34,267 bases of DNA. It comes from an uncultured Actinomycetes bacterium (GTDB lineage: Bacteria; Actinomycetota; Thermoleophilia; Gaiellales; F1-60-MAGs149). Position 1 is the first letter of the stretch, and each line of letters starts with the position of its first letter. A program made the position numbers and the translations under genes. The stretch lies in contig CAIQOY010000191.1 in assembly GCA_903873565.1 (NCBI GenBank), positions 1 to 34,267 of the forward strand. The letters are read 5' to 3'. This document shows positions 1 through 7,458 of the stretch, piece by piece. The notes beneath the pieces were generated by a model. That model was not told the origin of the DNA, searched no databases, and saw nothing but the letters and a program-made list of their open reading frames with translations.

Positions 1-119
1 AGCATCCAGTGCTCCCAGGCCCCCGCATCCCGGCCGCCGTCGTCGCCCGTCTCCTCGCGGTAGCGCACCCAGAGGGCGTGCAGCGCGGGCAGGTCGGCGG
101 CGGCCGCCGGTCGGATCAC
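1..119 (-). CDS. GNAT-family N-acetyltransferase, N-terminal fragment
   Basis: The first 39 codons of a gene running off the left edge are visible. They read MIRPAAAADLPALHALW and so on, the usual beta1-alpha1 opening of Gcn5-related acetyltransferases (IRPA..ADLPAL.AL). The start is a GTG whose last three bases overlap the TGA of apt (GTGA), so the gene is translationally coupled as the downstream member of the apt unit. The acetyl-CoA loop lies outside the window and the substrate cannot be guessed. The family call rests only on the N-terminus. Confidence 0.6.
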   Translation of the reverse strand, partial: MIRPAAAADLPALHALWVRYREETGDDGGRDAGAWEHWM

Positions 120-640
120 GCGCCCTCGTACTCCACGAGCGAGAGCACGGGCAGGTCCGCCAGCCGGCTGCGCCCGTCGAGCCCGCGCAGCTCCGCGACG
201 AAGCAGGCGCCGACGGGCTCGGCGCCGGCGCGTCGCACCAGCGCGACGCTGGCGGCGGCCGTGCCGCCGGTGGCGAGCAGGTCGTCGAAGATCAGGGCCC
301 GCTGGCCCGGGCGGATCGCGTCGACGGCGAGCTCGAGCGTGCCCTCGCCGTACTCGAGCGCGTAGGCCTCGGCGTGCGCGGGCCCGGGCAGCTTGCCCGG
401 CTTGCGCACCGGGGCGAAGCCGACGCCCAGGTCCAGCGCGAGCAGCGGCCCGAACAGGAACCCGCGCGCCTCCGCGCCCACCACGACGTCGGGGGCGAGC
501 GGGCGGGCGAACGCGGCGAGGCCATCGACGGTCTGGCGCACGGCCGCGGGATCCGCGAGGATCGGCAGCAGGTCCCGGAACAGGATCCCCGGCTTGGGGA
601 AGTCCGGGATCTCGCTGATCAGGGCGCGCAGGTCGGGCAT
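116..640 (-). CDS. apt: Adenine phosphoribosyltransferase
   Basis: This 174-residue cytosolic enzyme converts adenine and PRPP to AMP and pyrophosphate (purine salvage). The N-terminal hood reads IPDFPKPGILFRDL, which is typical of Apt. VVVGAEARGFLFG sits at about residues 52-64, and the PRPP-binding loop ALIFDDLLATGG at about 115-126 has both acidic residues and the Gly-rich turn. The length is normal for the family. The ATG at 640 is preceded after 6 nt by TAGGGT and by no Shine-Dalgarno sequence, so the mRNA is probably leaderless. It lies 32 bp downstream of the MerR gene and overlaps the following GNAT gene. MtnP, elsewhere in the window, belongs to the same adenine-salvage logic. Confidence 0.95.
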   Translation of the reverse strand: MPDLRALISEIPDFPKPGILFRDLLPILADPAAVRQTVDGLAAFARPLAPDVVVGAEARGFLFGPLLALDLGVGFAPVRKPGKLPGPAHAEAYALEYGEGTLELAVDAIRPGQRALIFDDLLATGGTAAASVALVRRAGAEPVGACFVAELRGLDGRSRLADLPVLSLVEYEGA

Positions 641-646
641 GTCGGC

Positions 647-652
647 ACCCTA
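647..652 (-). promoter_or_regulatory. Putative -10 box of apt (TAGGGT, 6 nt before ATG)
   Basis: On the minus strand TAGGGT is followed by GCCGAC and then the apt ATG. No purine-rich ribosome site lies between, so transcription would begin at or next to the start codon. This is a leaderless arrangement repeated at many genes in the window. No convincing -35 element is seen. Confidence 0.5.
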
Positions 653-672
653 GCGGAGCGGGCGCTCGCGGA

Positions 673-1353
673 TCAGGTCGAGACGTCGCGGACCAGGAGG
701 CGCTCGGTCAGCTCCGCGCTGAGGCCGGCGAGCTGCGCGAGCTCGTCGAGCCCCTGCTCGCGGCGCTGGCTGTTGCGCGAGCGCAACGACGGGGCGAGCA
801 CCTGGTCGAGCAGGCCCGCGACCCGCTGGACCCCGGTGTGGAGCTGGCGCACGTGCCGCGGCCCGAGGCCGTACTCGGCCATCCGCTTGCAGATGCGCAC
901 GATCTCGACCTCGCCCTCGCTGTAGAGGCCGTCGACGTCCGGGCTGACGATGCCGTAGGAGACGAGCTCCGCCAGCGACTCGTCGTCGATGCCGGACTCC
1001 CGCACGAGCTCGGCGCGGTCGACGCGCCGCGCCTCCTGCTGGAGGATCTGGCGCTGCTGGATGCGCGCCTTGCGCTCCTGGGGGCGCGGGATCGTGCCGC
1101 CGCCCGACTCGATCTCCTGGCGGATCACCCGCAGCGGCAGGAACTCGTCGCGCTGCAGCCGCAGGATCGTGCGCAGGCGCTCGACGTCCTGGCGGCGGTA
1201 GAGCCGGTAGCCACCCTGGGTGCGCAGCGGCGTCAGGAGCTTCTGTTCCTCGAGGTAGCGGATCTTCGAGATCGACACGTCGTCGAACTCGGACTTGAGC
1301 TCCTTGCAGACGGCGCCGATGGTGAGCGGCTTCTCCTCGCTGGTGGCGCTCAT
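673..1353 (-). CDS. MerR-family transcriptional regulator, FtsR-like
   Basis: This is a 226-residue DNA-binding regulator. The N-terminal winged helix-turn-helix is clear (LTIGAVCKEL, ISKIRYLEEQKLLTPLRTQGGYRLY), followed by the helix-rich linker of the MerR family. No cysteine cluster for metal sensing is visible. The gene starts 4 bp after the stop codon of a GarA-like FHA gene and is followed by apt. The FHA-MerR adjacency matches the mycobacterial and corynebacterial arrangement in which the MerR gene (FtsR in Corynebacterium) activates cell-division genes such as ftsZ. That role is inferred from synteny and the HTH domain, not shown by this sequence. Confidence 0.85.
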   Translation of the reverse strand: MSATSEEKPLTIGAVCKELKSEFDDVSISKIRYLEEQKLLTPLRTQGGYRLYRRQDVERLRTILRLQRDEFLPLRVIRQEIESGGGTIPRPQERKARIQQRQILQQEARRVDRAELVRESGIDDESLAELVSYGIVSPDVDGLYSEGEVEIVRICKRMAEYGLGPRHVRQLHTGVQRVAGLLDQVLAPSLRSRNSQRREQGLDELAQLAGLSAELTERLLVRDVST

Positions 1354-1357
1354 CCCA

Positions 1358-1795
1358 TCACTCCAGGTACGTCAGCTTGAACTTGCCGATCTGCAGCTCG
1401 TCGCCGTCCCGCAGGCGCACGCGCTCGATCCGCCGGGCGTTCACGTAGGTGCCGTTGAGGCTCGCGAGGTCGACCAGGTAGCGGCCGTCGGCCTCCTGCT
1501 CGATCGCGGCGTGGCGGCGGGAGACCGTCACGTCGTCGAGCAGGATCGATGCCTCGCCGGCGCGGCCGATGGTCTCGCGCGCCTGCCGCAGCGGGATGTG
1601 CTCGCCCGCGCGGCCGCCCGTGCGGATCACGACCGCCGGCAGCTCGTGCCCCGGCTGGGCCGGCACCTCCTGCGTGTCCGTGTCGCCCTGGTAGGTCGCG
1701 GTGTCGTCCAGGGCGTCGGGATCGAGCAGGGTGCCGCACTTCGCGCAGTAGTGCGCGGTGGCGGCGTTCCGGTATCCGCATTCCTGGCAGAACAT
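1358..1795 (-). CDS. Zinc-ribbon/FHA-domain protein, GarA/OdhI-like
   Basis: The protein is 145 residues from the chosen ATG. An N-terminal zinc ribbon (FCQECGY...YCAKCGTLL, CxxC x14 CxxC) is followed by a Thr/Asp-rich linker (DDTATYQGDTDTQEV) and a C-terminal FHA phosphothreonine-binding domain with GRAGEASILLDD, VSRRHA, SLNGTYVN and DGDELQIGKF. The FHA end closely resembles GarA/OdhI, which inhibits 2-oxoglutarate dehydrogenase depending on phosphorylation of an N-terminal TT motif. The linker threonines could play that part, but the zinc ribbon is not in classical GarA. I chose the second ATG (codon 7 of the listed ORF) because a -10-like hexamer sits just before it and would overlap the upstream start. 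Confidence 0.85.
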   Translation of the reverse strand: MFCQECGYRNAATAHYCAKCGTLLDPDALDDTATYQGDTDTQEVPAQPGHELPAVVIRTGGRAGEHIPLRQARETIGRAGEASILLDDVTVSRRHAAIEQEADGRYLVDLASLNGTYVNARRIERVRLRDGDELQIGKFKLTYLE

Positions 1796-1804
1796 CGTCG
1801 CGGG

Positions 1805-1834
1805 AGCATACACCGCTCGGGCGAAAAGGGTCTA
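1805..1834 (-). promoter_or_regulatory. Putative promoter of the FHA gene (TAGACC-18-TATGCT)
   Basis: Between the pgsA-like stop and the FHA start, the minus strand shows TAGACC, an 18-bp spacer and TATGCT. Each hexamer matches 4 of 6 consensus bases. The -10 ends 9 nt before the ATG at 1795, giving a leaderless or nearly leaderless transcript and supporting that start over the upstream one. Confidence 0.5.
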
Positions 1835-1848
1835 GCGCGGGTTGAGGG

Positions 1849-2400
1849 TTAGCCGGCGCGGGCGCGCAGGACGGCCCGCGCGTACAGCGCGCCGGCCGCG
1901 AGCAGCAGGATCACGCCGCTCCAGAGGACGACCTCCGTGGCCGCGTTGCCGCGGGGCGTGACCATCGCCAGCAGGAGCCCGATCATCATCACCAGCGTCC
2001 CGGCCTTGCCGATCGGGTTGACCCGCACGCCGTGGTCGCGGGCCCAGGGGAACAGGAGCGACGTCAGCAGCACCGCGTCCCGGCCGAGGATCAGGACCGG
2101 GATGGCGAGCGGCAGGCGCTCGTCGAGGTACAGCAGGATCACGGCCACGTCGATCAGGAGCCGGTCGGCGATCGGGTCGAGGATGCGGCCGTAGCGGGAC
2201 TGCGCGGACAGCCGGCGCGACAGCTCGCCGTCGAGGAAGTCGGTCAGGGCCGCGAAGGCGAAGACGGCTGCGGCGGCGGGCGACTCGGCCCCGTCCGCGG
2301 TCAGCATCAGCGCCGCGAACACCGGCACCGCGGCGAGCCGCAGCGTGGTGAGGGCGTTCGGCAGCTGCCGCAGGAGCGGACTCCGATCGGGCGCGTCCAC
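1849..2400 (-). CDS. pgsA: CDP-alcohol phosphatidyltransferase, PgsA-like
   Basis: This 183-residue integral membrane enzyme belongs to the family that transfers a phosphatidyl group from CDP-diacylglycerol to an alcohol, commonly glycerol-3-phosphate for phosphatidylglycerol synthesis. The catalytic signature is TDFLDGELSRR...GRILDPIAD. All four aspartates of D-x2-DG-x2-AR-x8-G-x3-D-x3-D are present, but the Ala before Arg is Ser. Several hydrophobic helices follow (AVILLYLDE, LVMMIGLLLAMV, VVLWSGVILLLAAG). The start is GTG. It sits between ileS and the FHA gene; a pgsA-type gene also lies near garA and the MerR gene in mycobacteria. The acceptor alcohol is inferred. Confidence 0.85.
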   Translation of the reverse strand: MDAPDRSPLLRQLPNALTTLRLAAVPVFAALMLTADGAESPAAAAVFAFAALTDFLDGELSRRLSAQSRYGRILDPIADRLLIDVAVILLYLDERLPLAIPVLILGRDAVLLTSLLFPWARDHGVRVNPIGKAGTLVMMIGLLLAMVTPRGNAATEVVLWSGVILLLAAGALYARAVLRARAG

Positions 2401-2439
2401 GCCGTCAGTGTCCCACAGGGGACGGCGCCAGGACCCGCC

Positions 2440-5400
2440 TCAGGCCCGCGCCACGCGCACGGCGCCCGTGCAGCCGTCGGCGTCGAAGGGGTCGCCCGCA
2501 GCCCCCTCCCCGACCCGCAGGTCGGTGCACAGGGTCTCGGCGGCGATCTCGTCGCCGTGGCGCTCGAGGACGCGCCGCAGCCGCTCGTCGCCGGCGATCT
2601 CGAGCACGATCCGGTCGGCGACCTCGAGGCCCGTGTCCTTGCGGCGCCCCTGGATGAAGTGGATCAGCTCGCGCGCGATCCCCTCGTCCTCGAGCGCCTC
2701 GTCGAGCTCGGTGTCCACCGCCACGGCCAGCCCGCCCTCGTCGGCGACGGCGAAGCCCTCGCGGGGCCGCGTTCGCAGCTCGACCTCGTCCGGACCCAGC
2801 CGGTGCCCGGCGACGACGATCTCGTCGCCCTCGCGGGCGTAGTCGCCGGCCTTGAGCGCGGCCTGCACGGCCGGGATGTCCTTGCCGAGCTTGGGCCCGA
2901 GGGCGCGGAAGTTCGGCACCACCTCGACGTCGAGGAGCTCGTCGACGGCATCGGCGATGCGCACCCGCTTGACGTTCAGCTCCAGCGCGATCTCCTCGGC
3001 GAGGCCCTCGACCGCGGCGCGGGCAGCGGCGTCGGGCGTGGCCACCACCGCCTCCCGCAGGGGCTGGCGCAGCTTGCGGTTGCCCTGGGCGCGCGCGGCG
3101 CGGCCGAGCGAGATCGCGGTCTGCGCCAGGCGCATCGGCACGAGCGCATCCGGGTCGGGGTCGCCGACGGCCGGCCAGCCCGCGAGGTGCACGGAGTCGG
3201 GGGCGCCGGCCGCGTGGCCGCGCACGATGCCCTGCCACAGCTCCTCGGCGAGGAACGGCATCGCCGGGGCGATCAGGCGGCAGATCTGCGTCAGCGCCCA
3301 CCACAGCGTCCGGAAGGCGGCGTCCTTGTCGGCATCGGCCTCGGCGCGCCAGAAGCGCGCGCGGCTGCCGCGGATGTACCAGGCCGAGAGGTCGTCGACG
3401 AGCGCCTCGACGGCACGCGCGTAGGCGGGCGTCCAGTAGCCCTCGAGCGCGGCGTCGCACTCGCGCACCGTCTCCTCGACGCGCGCGACGATCCAGCGGT
3501 CGAGGGCCGTCGCGGCGGGCGGGCGGCCGGCGAGATCGGCCCAGGTCGGCGCGAAGCCGTCGATCTCGGCGTAGCGGACGAAGAAGGCGTACGAGTTCCA
3601 GAGGGTGAGGAGGCGTCGCCGCACCTCGTTGGCCGGCCCGTAGCCGAAGTTCATGTTCTGCGAGGGCGTCTGGAGCGCGTACAGCCAGCGCATGACGTCG
3701 GCGCCCATCTCCTCGACGGCGTCGTCGAACCAGATCGCGTTGCCCCACGACTTGTGCATCGCTCGGCCCGTCTCGTCGTGGAGCTTCTCGTAGCCGAGCA
3801 CGGAGCGGTACGGGGCGCGGCCGACGAGCACGACGCTCATGAACAGCTGCGAGTAGAACCACAGCCGGATCTGCTCGCGCATCTCCGAGATCCAGTCCGC
3901 GGGGAACCACTTCTCCCAGTAGGCCTGGTCGGGGAGGTCGGCCGCGGTCAGCCCCTCCCCCGCGCCGGCCGCGTAGCCGCCCTCCTCGTGGGCGTCGCGG
4001 CCCCAGCCGAGCGTCGAGAACGGCACGATCCCGGCGTCGAGCCAGCAGTCGCCGACCTCGGTCACCCGCTCGGCGATCTGGCCGTCGTCGGTGCGGATGC
4101 GGATCCCGTCGATCCAGGGGCGGTGCAGCTCCTCGAGGCCGTCGAGCGGGTCGACGGCGCGCTCGCGCAGCTCCTCGATCGAGCCGATCACGGTCATCGT
4201 CCCGTCGGGCGCCCGGTAGAAGGGCAGCGGCAGCCCCCAGTAGCGCTTGCGCGAGATGCACCAGTCGCCCATGTTTCGCAGCCAGTCCTCCATGCGCTTG
4301 CCGTACTGCTCGGGCACCCACTCCACCGTGCGCGCGGCCTCGATCATCGCCTCGCGCACCGGGTCGGCGCTGATGAACCACTCCTCGACGACGCGGAAGA
4401 TCAGGTCGGTGCCGCAGCGCCAGCAGACGGGAAAGCGGTGGTCGATCGTCCCGGCGCGCACCAGGTGGCCGGAGGCGTCGAGGTGCTCGCGGATCGCGTC
4501 GGCGGCCTCGGCGCTGCCCCGGCCGGCGAGGAAGCCGTAGTCGGGCGTGAAGACGCCGGCCTCGTCGACGGGGACCAGCGCGGGCAGGCCCTCGGCGGCC
4601 CCGAGCTCGAAGTCCTCGGCGCCGCAGCCCGGCGCGATGTGGACGACGCCCGTGCCCTCGTCCGCGGAGACCATGTCCCAGGCCACGACGCGGTGGGCGA
4701 CCTCGGCCTGCGCCGGCAGGTCGTCGAACGGCCCGCGGTAGGCGCGGCCGACCAGCTCGGCGCCCGGCGCCGTGCGCTCGACGTCGGCCCCGGCCCCGAA
4801 CAGGTCCTCGACGCGGCTCGCCATCACCCAGTCGATCCCCTGCGACGTGCGCACCGCGGCGTACTCGGCGGCGGGATCGACCGCCGCCACGACGTTGGCG
4901 GGCAGGGTCCACGGGGTCGTCGTCCAGACCACGACCGCCTGCTCGGGGTCGTCGACGAACGGGAAGCGCACGTGCAGCGTCGGGTGCGTGCGGTCGCGGT
5001 AGGAGTCGATCAGCTCGTGCTGGGACAAGGACGTGCCGCAGCGCGGGCACCAGACCATCGGCCGGTTGCCGCGGTACAGCATCCCGCGGTCGTGGCACTC
5101 GCGGAGGAAGCGCCAGATGTAGGCGATGTTGGGGTCGGTCATCGTGTAGTACGACCGCTCCCAGTCCATCCACTGGCCGAGCCGGATCGACTGCCGCGTC
5201 TGCACCGCCGAGTACTCCGCCACGCGGTCGCGGCAGGCGCGAGCGAAGCGGTCGAGGCCGTACTCCTCGATCTCGCGCTTCGAGTTGAGGCCGAGCGCCT
5301 TCTCCACCTCCACCTCGACCCACAGCCCCTGGCAGTCGAAGCCGTTCTGGTAGCGCAGCTCGTGCCCCTTCATGGCGCGATGGCGCTGGATCAGGTCCTT

Positions 5401-5595
5401 CAGCGAGCGGCCCCAGGCGTGGTGCACGCCCATCGGGTTGTTGGCGGTGATCGGCCCGTCGATGAACGAGAACGGCGCGCCGCCGGCGTTCTGCTCGCGC
5501 AGCCGGTCGAACGTGCGCTCGGACTCCCACAGCGCGAGCACGCGGTGCTCGAGCGCGATGTGGTCGGGCGTGGCGGGGACGGTCGGGTAGGTCAC
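2440..5595 (-). CDS. ileS: Isoleucyl-tRNA synthetase (IleRS2 type) with GXHH signature
   Basis: The enzyme charges tRNA-Ile with isoleucine in the cytosol. It is 1051 residues from the GTG at 5595. I preferred this over the ORF start at 5658 because homologues begin near YPTVPATPDH and the longer form would overlap the upstream gene. Recognisable parts are the class I catalytic core, a zinc knuckle WCPRCGTSLSQHE, the CP1 editing domain (VVVWTTTPWTLP, HIAPGCGAEDFELG), a second CWRCG knuckle, and a long C-terminus with anticodon-binding and extra domains. The length and C-terminus fit the eukaryote-like IleRS2 class. The usual HIGH motif is replaced by GVHH (about residues 56-59), and KMSKS by AMHKS. 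No T-box leader is seen. Confidence 0.95.
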   Translation of the reverse strand: MTYPTVPATPDHIALEHRVLALWESERTFDRLREQNAGGAPFSFIDGPITANNPMGVHHAWGRSLKDLIQRHRAMKGHELRYQNGFDCQGLWVEVEVEKALGLNSKREIEEYGLDRFARACRDRVAEYSAVQTRQSIRLGQWMDWERSYYTMTDPNIAYIWRFLRECHDRGMLYRGNRPMVWCPRCGTSLSQHELIDSYRDRTHPTLHVRFPFVDDPEQAVVVWTTTPWTLPANVVAAVDPAAEYAAVRTSQGIDWVMASRVEDLFGAGADVERTAPGAELVGRAYRGPFDDLPAQAEVAHRVVAWDMVSADEGTGVVHIAPGCGAEDFELGAAEGLPALVPVDEAGVFTPDYGFLAGRGSAEAADAIREHLDASGHLVRAGTIDHRFPVCWRCGTDLIFRVVEEWFISADPVREAMIEAARTVEWVPEQYGKRMEDWLRNMGDWCISRKRYWGLPLPFYRAPDGTMTVIGSIEELRERAVDPLDGLEELHRPWIDGIRIRTDDGQIAERVTEVGDCWLDAGIVPFSTLGWGRDAHEEGGYAAGAGEGLTAADLPDQAYWEKWFPADWISEMREQIRLWFYSQLFMSVVLVGRAPYRSVLGYEKLHDETGRAMHKSWGNAIWFDDAVEEMGADVMRWLYALQTPSQNMNFGYGPANEVRRRLLTLWNSYAFFVRYAEIDGFAPTWADLAGRPPAATALDRWIVARVEETVRECDAALEGYWTPAYARAVEALVDDLSAWYIRGSRARFWRAEADADKDAAFRTLWWALTQICRLIAPAMPFLAEELWQGIVRGHAAGAPDSVHLAGWPAVGDPDPDALVPMRLAQTAISLGRAARAQGNRKLRQPLREAVVATPDAAARAAVEGLAEEIALELNVKRVRIADAVDELLDVEVVPNFRALGPKLGKDIPAVQAALKAGDYAREGDEIVVAGHRLGPDEVELRTRPREGFAVADEGGLAVAVDTELDEALEDEGIARELIHFIQGRRKDTGLEVADRIVLEIAGDERLRRVLERHGDEIAAETLCTDLRVGEGAAGDPFDADGCTGAVRVARA

Positions 5596-5641
5596 GGGCG
5601 GGCGGGTCGTTCGACCGCTGAACTGTACCCGTGCGGGGCCG

Positions 5642-5833
5642 TCAGGCCTCCGCACCACCCGGGCGCGCGCCGTAACGGCGCACCTGCTCCTCGCACCACA
5701 GCTCGAAGGCGGCGTGGCGCGCGAGGTAGCGCTCGATGGAGGCGATGCCGCCCTCGACCCAGACCTCCTCGTCCCACTCCTCGAGGCCGGTCAGGGAGGG
5801 CTCGTCGCCCCAGTCGTCGTCGTGGAACTCCAT
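5642..5833 (-). CDS. Small acidic hypothetical protein
   Basis: This is a 63-residue protein with an acidic, Trp-rich first half (MEFHDDDWGDEPS, EEWDEEVWVEGG) and a helical second half (IERYLARHAAFELWCEEQVRRYG). No known domain is recognised and there is no signal peptide or membrane segment. It lies 46 bp upstream of ileS and 43 bp downstream of the Nudix gene, all on the same strand, and is probably co-transcribed. Amino-acid composition and strand context favour a real gene, but the short length keeps this uncertain. Confidence 0.6.
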   Translation of the reverse strand: MEFHDDDWGDEPSLTGLEEWDEEVWVEGGIASIERYLARHAAFELWCEEQVRRYGARPGGAEA

Positions 5834-5876
5834 GACGACAGCGGTGTTCGCGGAGGCCCCGCGGACTCCTTCCCGC

Positions 5877-6374
5877 TCAGCGGCCCGCGAGGCGGCGCAG
5901 CGCCTCCGCGGTGTTGGCGAAGGCGAGCTCCGCCTCCCCGGGCAGCTGATCGGGCGCGAACCAGCGCAGCTCGGCGACGTCGTCGGCGGCGGTCGGCACC
6001 CCGGTCGCGATGCGCGCGGTGTACAGCGCGTTGAGGGTGTGGTCGCCGCCCTCGCCGTAGACGTCGATCACGTGCCCGAGGAACCCGGTCAGCTCGACCG
6101 CGCAGCCGGTCTCCTCCAGGAGCTCGCGCCGGGCGCAGTCCTCCGGGGTCTCGTCGGGGCCGCAGAAGCCGCCGGGGATGTCCCACAGGCCCCGCGCCGG
6201 CTCGATCGCGCGCCGACCGAGCAGCACGCGGCCCGCGTCGTCGAGCACCAGCACCGCGGAGCAGGGCTTGGCGTCGTGGTAGTGGGGCTCGCCGCAGGCG
6301 GCGCAGTCCTGGCGGCTGCCGACGAGCGGCCCGAGCGGCCCCCCGCAGAAGCCGCAGAAGGAGCGGAGGCGCAT
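5877..6374 (-). CDS. Nudix hydrolase with N-terminal zinc ribbon
   Basis: The protein has 165 residues from the ATG at 6374; the listed long ORF is a read-through of another frame. An N-terminal four-cysteine ribbon (FCGFCGG...CAACGEPHYHD) resembles that of NudC-type NADH pyrophosphatases. The Nudix box GGFCGPDETPEDCARRELLEETG at about residues 69-91 keeps the G-x5-E-x7-REUxEE pattern for hydrolysing a nucleoside diphosphate linked to another moiety. The SQPWPFPxS motif specific to NADH pyrophosphatases is absent, so the substrate is open. It begins 17 bp after the serine-hydrolase stop and is probably in one unit with it. Confidence 0.88.
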   Translation of the reverse strand: MRLRSFCGFCGGPLGPLVGSRQDCAACGEPHYHDAKPCSAVLVLDDAGRVLLGRRAIEPARGLWDIPGGFCGPDETPEDCARRELLEETGCAVELTGFLGHVIDVYGEGGDHTLNALYTARIATGVPTAADDVAELRWFAPDQLPGEAELAFANTAEALRRLAGR

Positions 6375-6391
6375 GCCCCCAGTGTGACGGC

Positions 6392-7414
6392 TCAGGCGGC
6401 GATCGCCGCGCAGAGGTCGGGCCAGCCGCCGGGCTCGAGCATCCAGCCCGCGTACGTGCCGCGATCGGCGAGGATCACGCCGCAGGCGCCGGTGGCCGGA
6501 TCGCCGAAGGCGAGGGTGCCGGAGGCGCCGAAGTGCGTGAAGGCCTCCGGCGACAGCGCCGCCCCGGTCCAGTGCGGCGCCTTGCCGTCGCGCAGCTCGA
6601 AGCCGAGGCCCCAGTCGCAGCGGTCCCACTCCATGAAGCCGCCGACCCCGCCCGGCAGCGCGCCGCCGTGGTTGCGGTGCAGGAGCGCGCAGGTCTCCGG
6701 GGCGAGCAGGGAGCCGCCGGCCGGCAGGCGGCCGCCGTCGAGGACCAGCCGCACGAGCGCGAGGTAGTCCGCGGCCGTCCCGAAGGCGCCGCTCTGCGGC
6801 AGCCCGAGGGCGCGGAAGCGGGCCCCGTTGAACAGCTGCTCGCCGTGCCCGAGCAGTCCGGGCTCGCGCACGGCCACCACCGTGGGGTCGTCGGGCACGC
6901 AGCCGAAGGACGTCGAGCGCATCCCGAGGGGCTCGAGGACGGCGGCCGCGACGTAGTCCGTCCAGGCCAGCCCCGTGGCGCGCTCGAGCTCGCCCGCGGC
7001 CCGGGCGTAGCCGACGTTGGAGTAGGTCCGCCGCACGCCCACCCCGTCGTCGGGGGCGACCGCCGCATAGGCCGCGGCCACCTCCGCCCAGCCGGCGGAC
7101 GGGTCCAGCTGGACGCGACGCGCGGCGGCGTCGTCGAACGGCAGCCCCGCATCGTGGGCCAGGAGGTCCGCCAGAGTCGCGGCGCCGAGCACGGGCGCCT
7201 CGAGCGCGAGCGATCCCTCCTCTACCGCCACGAGGCAGGCGAGCGCGAGGATCGGTTTGGAGAGGGACGCGAGGGCGAAGCGGCTGGTCGGCAGCGCCCC
7301 GCCGACCGCACAGGATCCTTCGCTCCCCCCCGCCGTTCGCCACGCCGCCTGCACGGCGCCGACGACCCCGTCCGCGACGAGGCGCGCGCAGAGCTCGGCG
7401 GGATCGGGGGCCAC
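6392..7414 (-). CDS. Serine hydrolase, beta-lactamase/DD-peptidase fold
   Basis: This 340-residue protein belongs to the class C beta-lactamase-like family (AmpC, DD-carboxypeptidases, EstB-type esterases). The nucleophile motif is S50-L-S-K53, the second motif is YSN at 131-133, and near residue 295 there is HFGASGTL in place of the KTG/HxG motif. There is no signal peptide, so the protein is probably cytosolic, which argues for an esterase or amidase rather than a cell-wall enzyme. The GTG start is preceded after 6 nt by TAGCGT with an extended TGG, so the transcript is predicted to be leaderless. The exact substrate cannot be told. Confidence 0.85.
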   Translation of the reverse strand: MAPDPAELCARLVADGVVGAVQAAWRTAGGSEGSCAVGGALPTSRFALASLSKPILALACLVAVEEGSLALEAPVLGAATLADLLAHDAGLPFDDAAARRVQLDPSAGWAEVAAAYAAVAPDDGVGVRRTYSNVGYARAAGELERATGLAWTDYVAAAVLEPLGMRSTSFGCVPDDPTVVAVREPGLLGHGEQLFNGARFRALGLPQSGAFGTAADYLALVRLVLDGGRLPAGGSLLAPETCALLHRNHGGALPGGVGGFMEWDRCDWGLGFELRDGKAPHWTGAALSPEAFTHFGASGTLAFGDPATGACGVILADRGTYAGWMLEPGGWPDLCAAIAA

Positions 7415-7420
7415 GGGCGG

Positions 7421-7426
7421 ACGCTA
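7421..7426 (-). promoter_or_regulatory. Putative extended -10 of the serine hydrolase (TGG-TAGCGT)
   Basis: TGGTAGCGT on the minus strand ends 6 nt before the GTG start at 7414. It has the TGN extension typical of promoters that do without a -35 box. There is no Shine-Dalgarno sequence in the gap. Confidence 0.45.
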
Positions 7427-7458
7427 CCAGCGCGCCGCCGTGGCCCCCGCCCGCACTC

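Noticed and set aside
5596-5641. T-box riboswitch upstream of ileS
   Set aside because: The gap to the preceding gene is only 46 bp and contains no T-box sequence or specifier stem.
5596-5658. Upstream GTG start of ileS giving 21 more residues
   Set aside because: It would overlap the preceding gene by 17 nt, the extra residues do not resemble IleRS N-termini, and the GTG at 5595 starts where homologues begin. No Shine-Dalgarno supports either, so this is a judgement.
2032-5835. 1267-aa plus-strand ORF antisense to ileS, and similar long ORFs antisense to pcrA, hppA and the mtnP-ybdK region
   Set aside because: Stop codons are rare in every frame of very GC-rich DNA. These frames have Arg/Pro/Ala/Gly-rich low-complexity translations and no domains, while the opposite strand has complete, motif-rich proteins.
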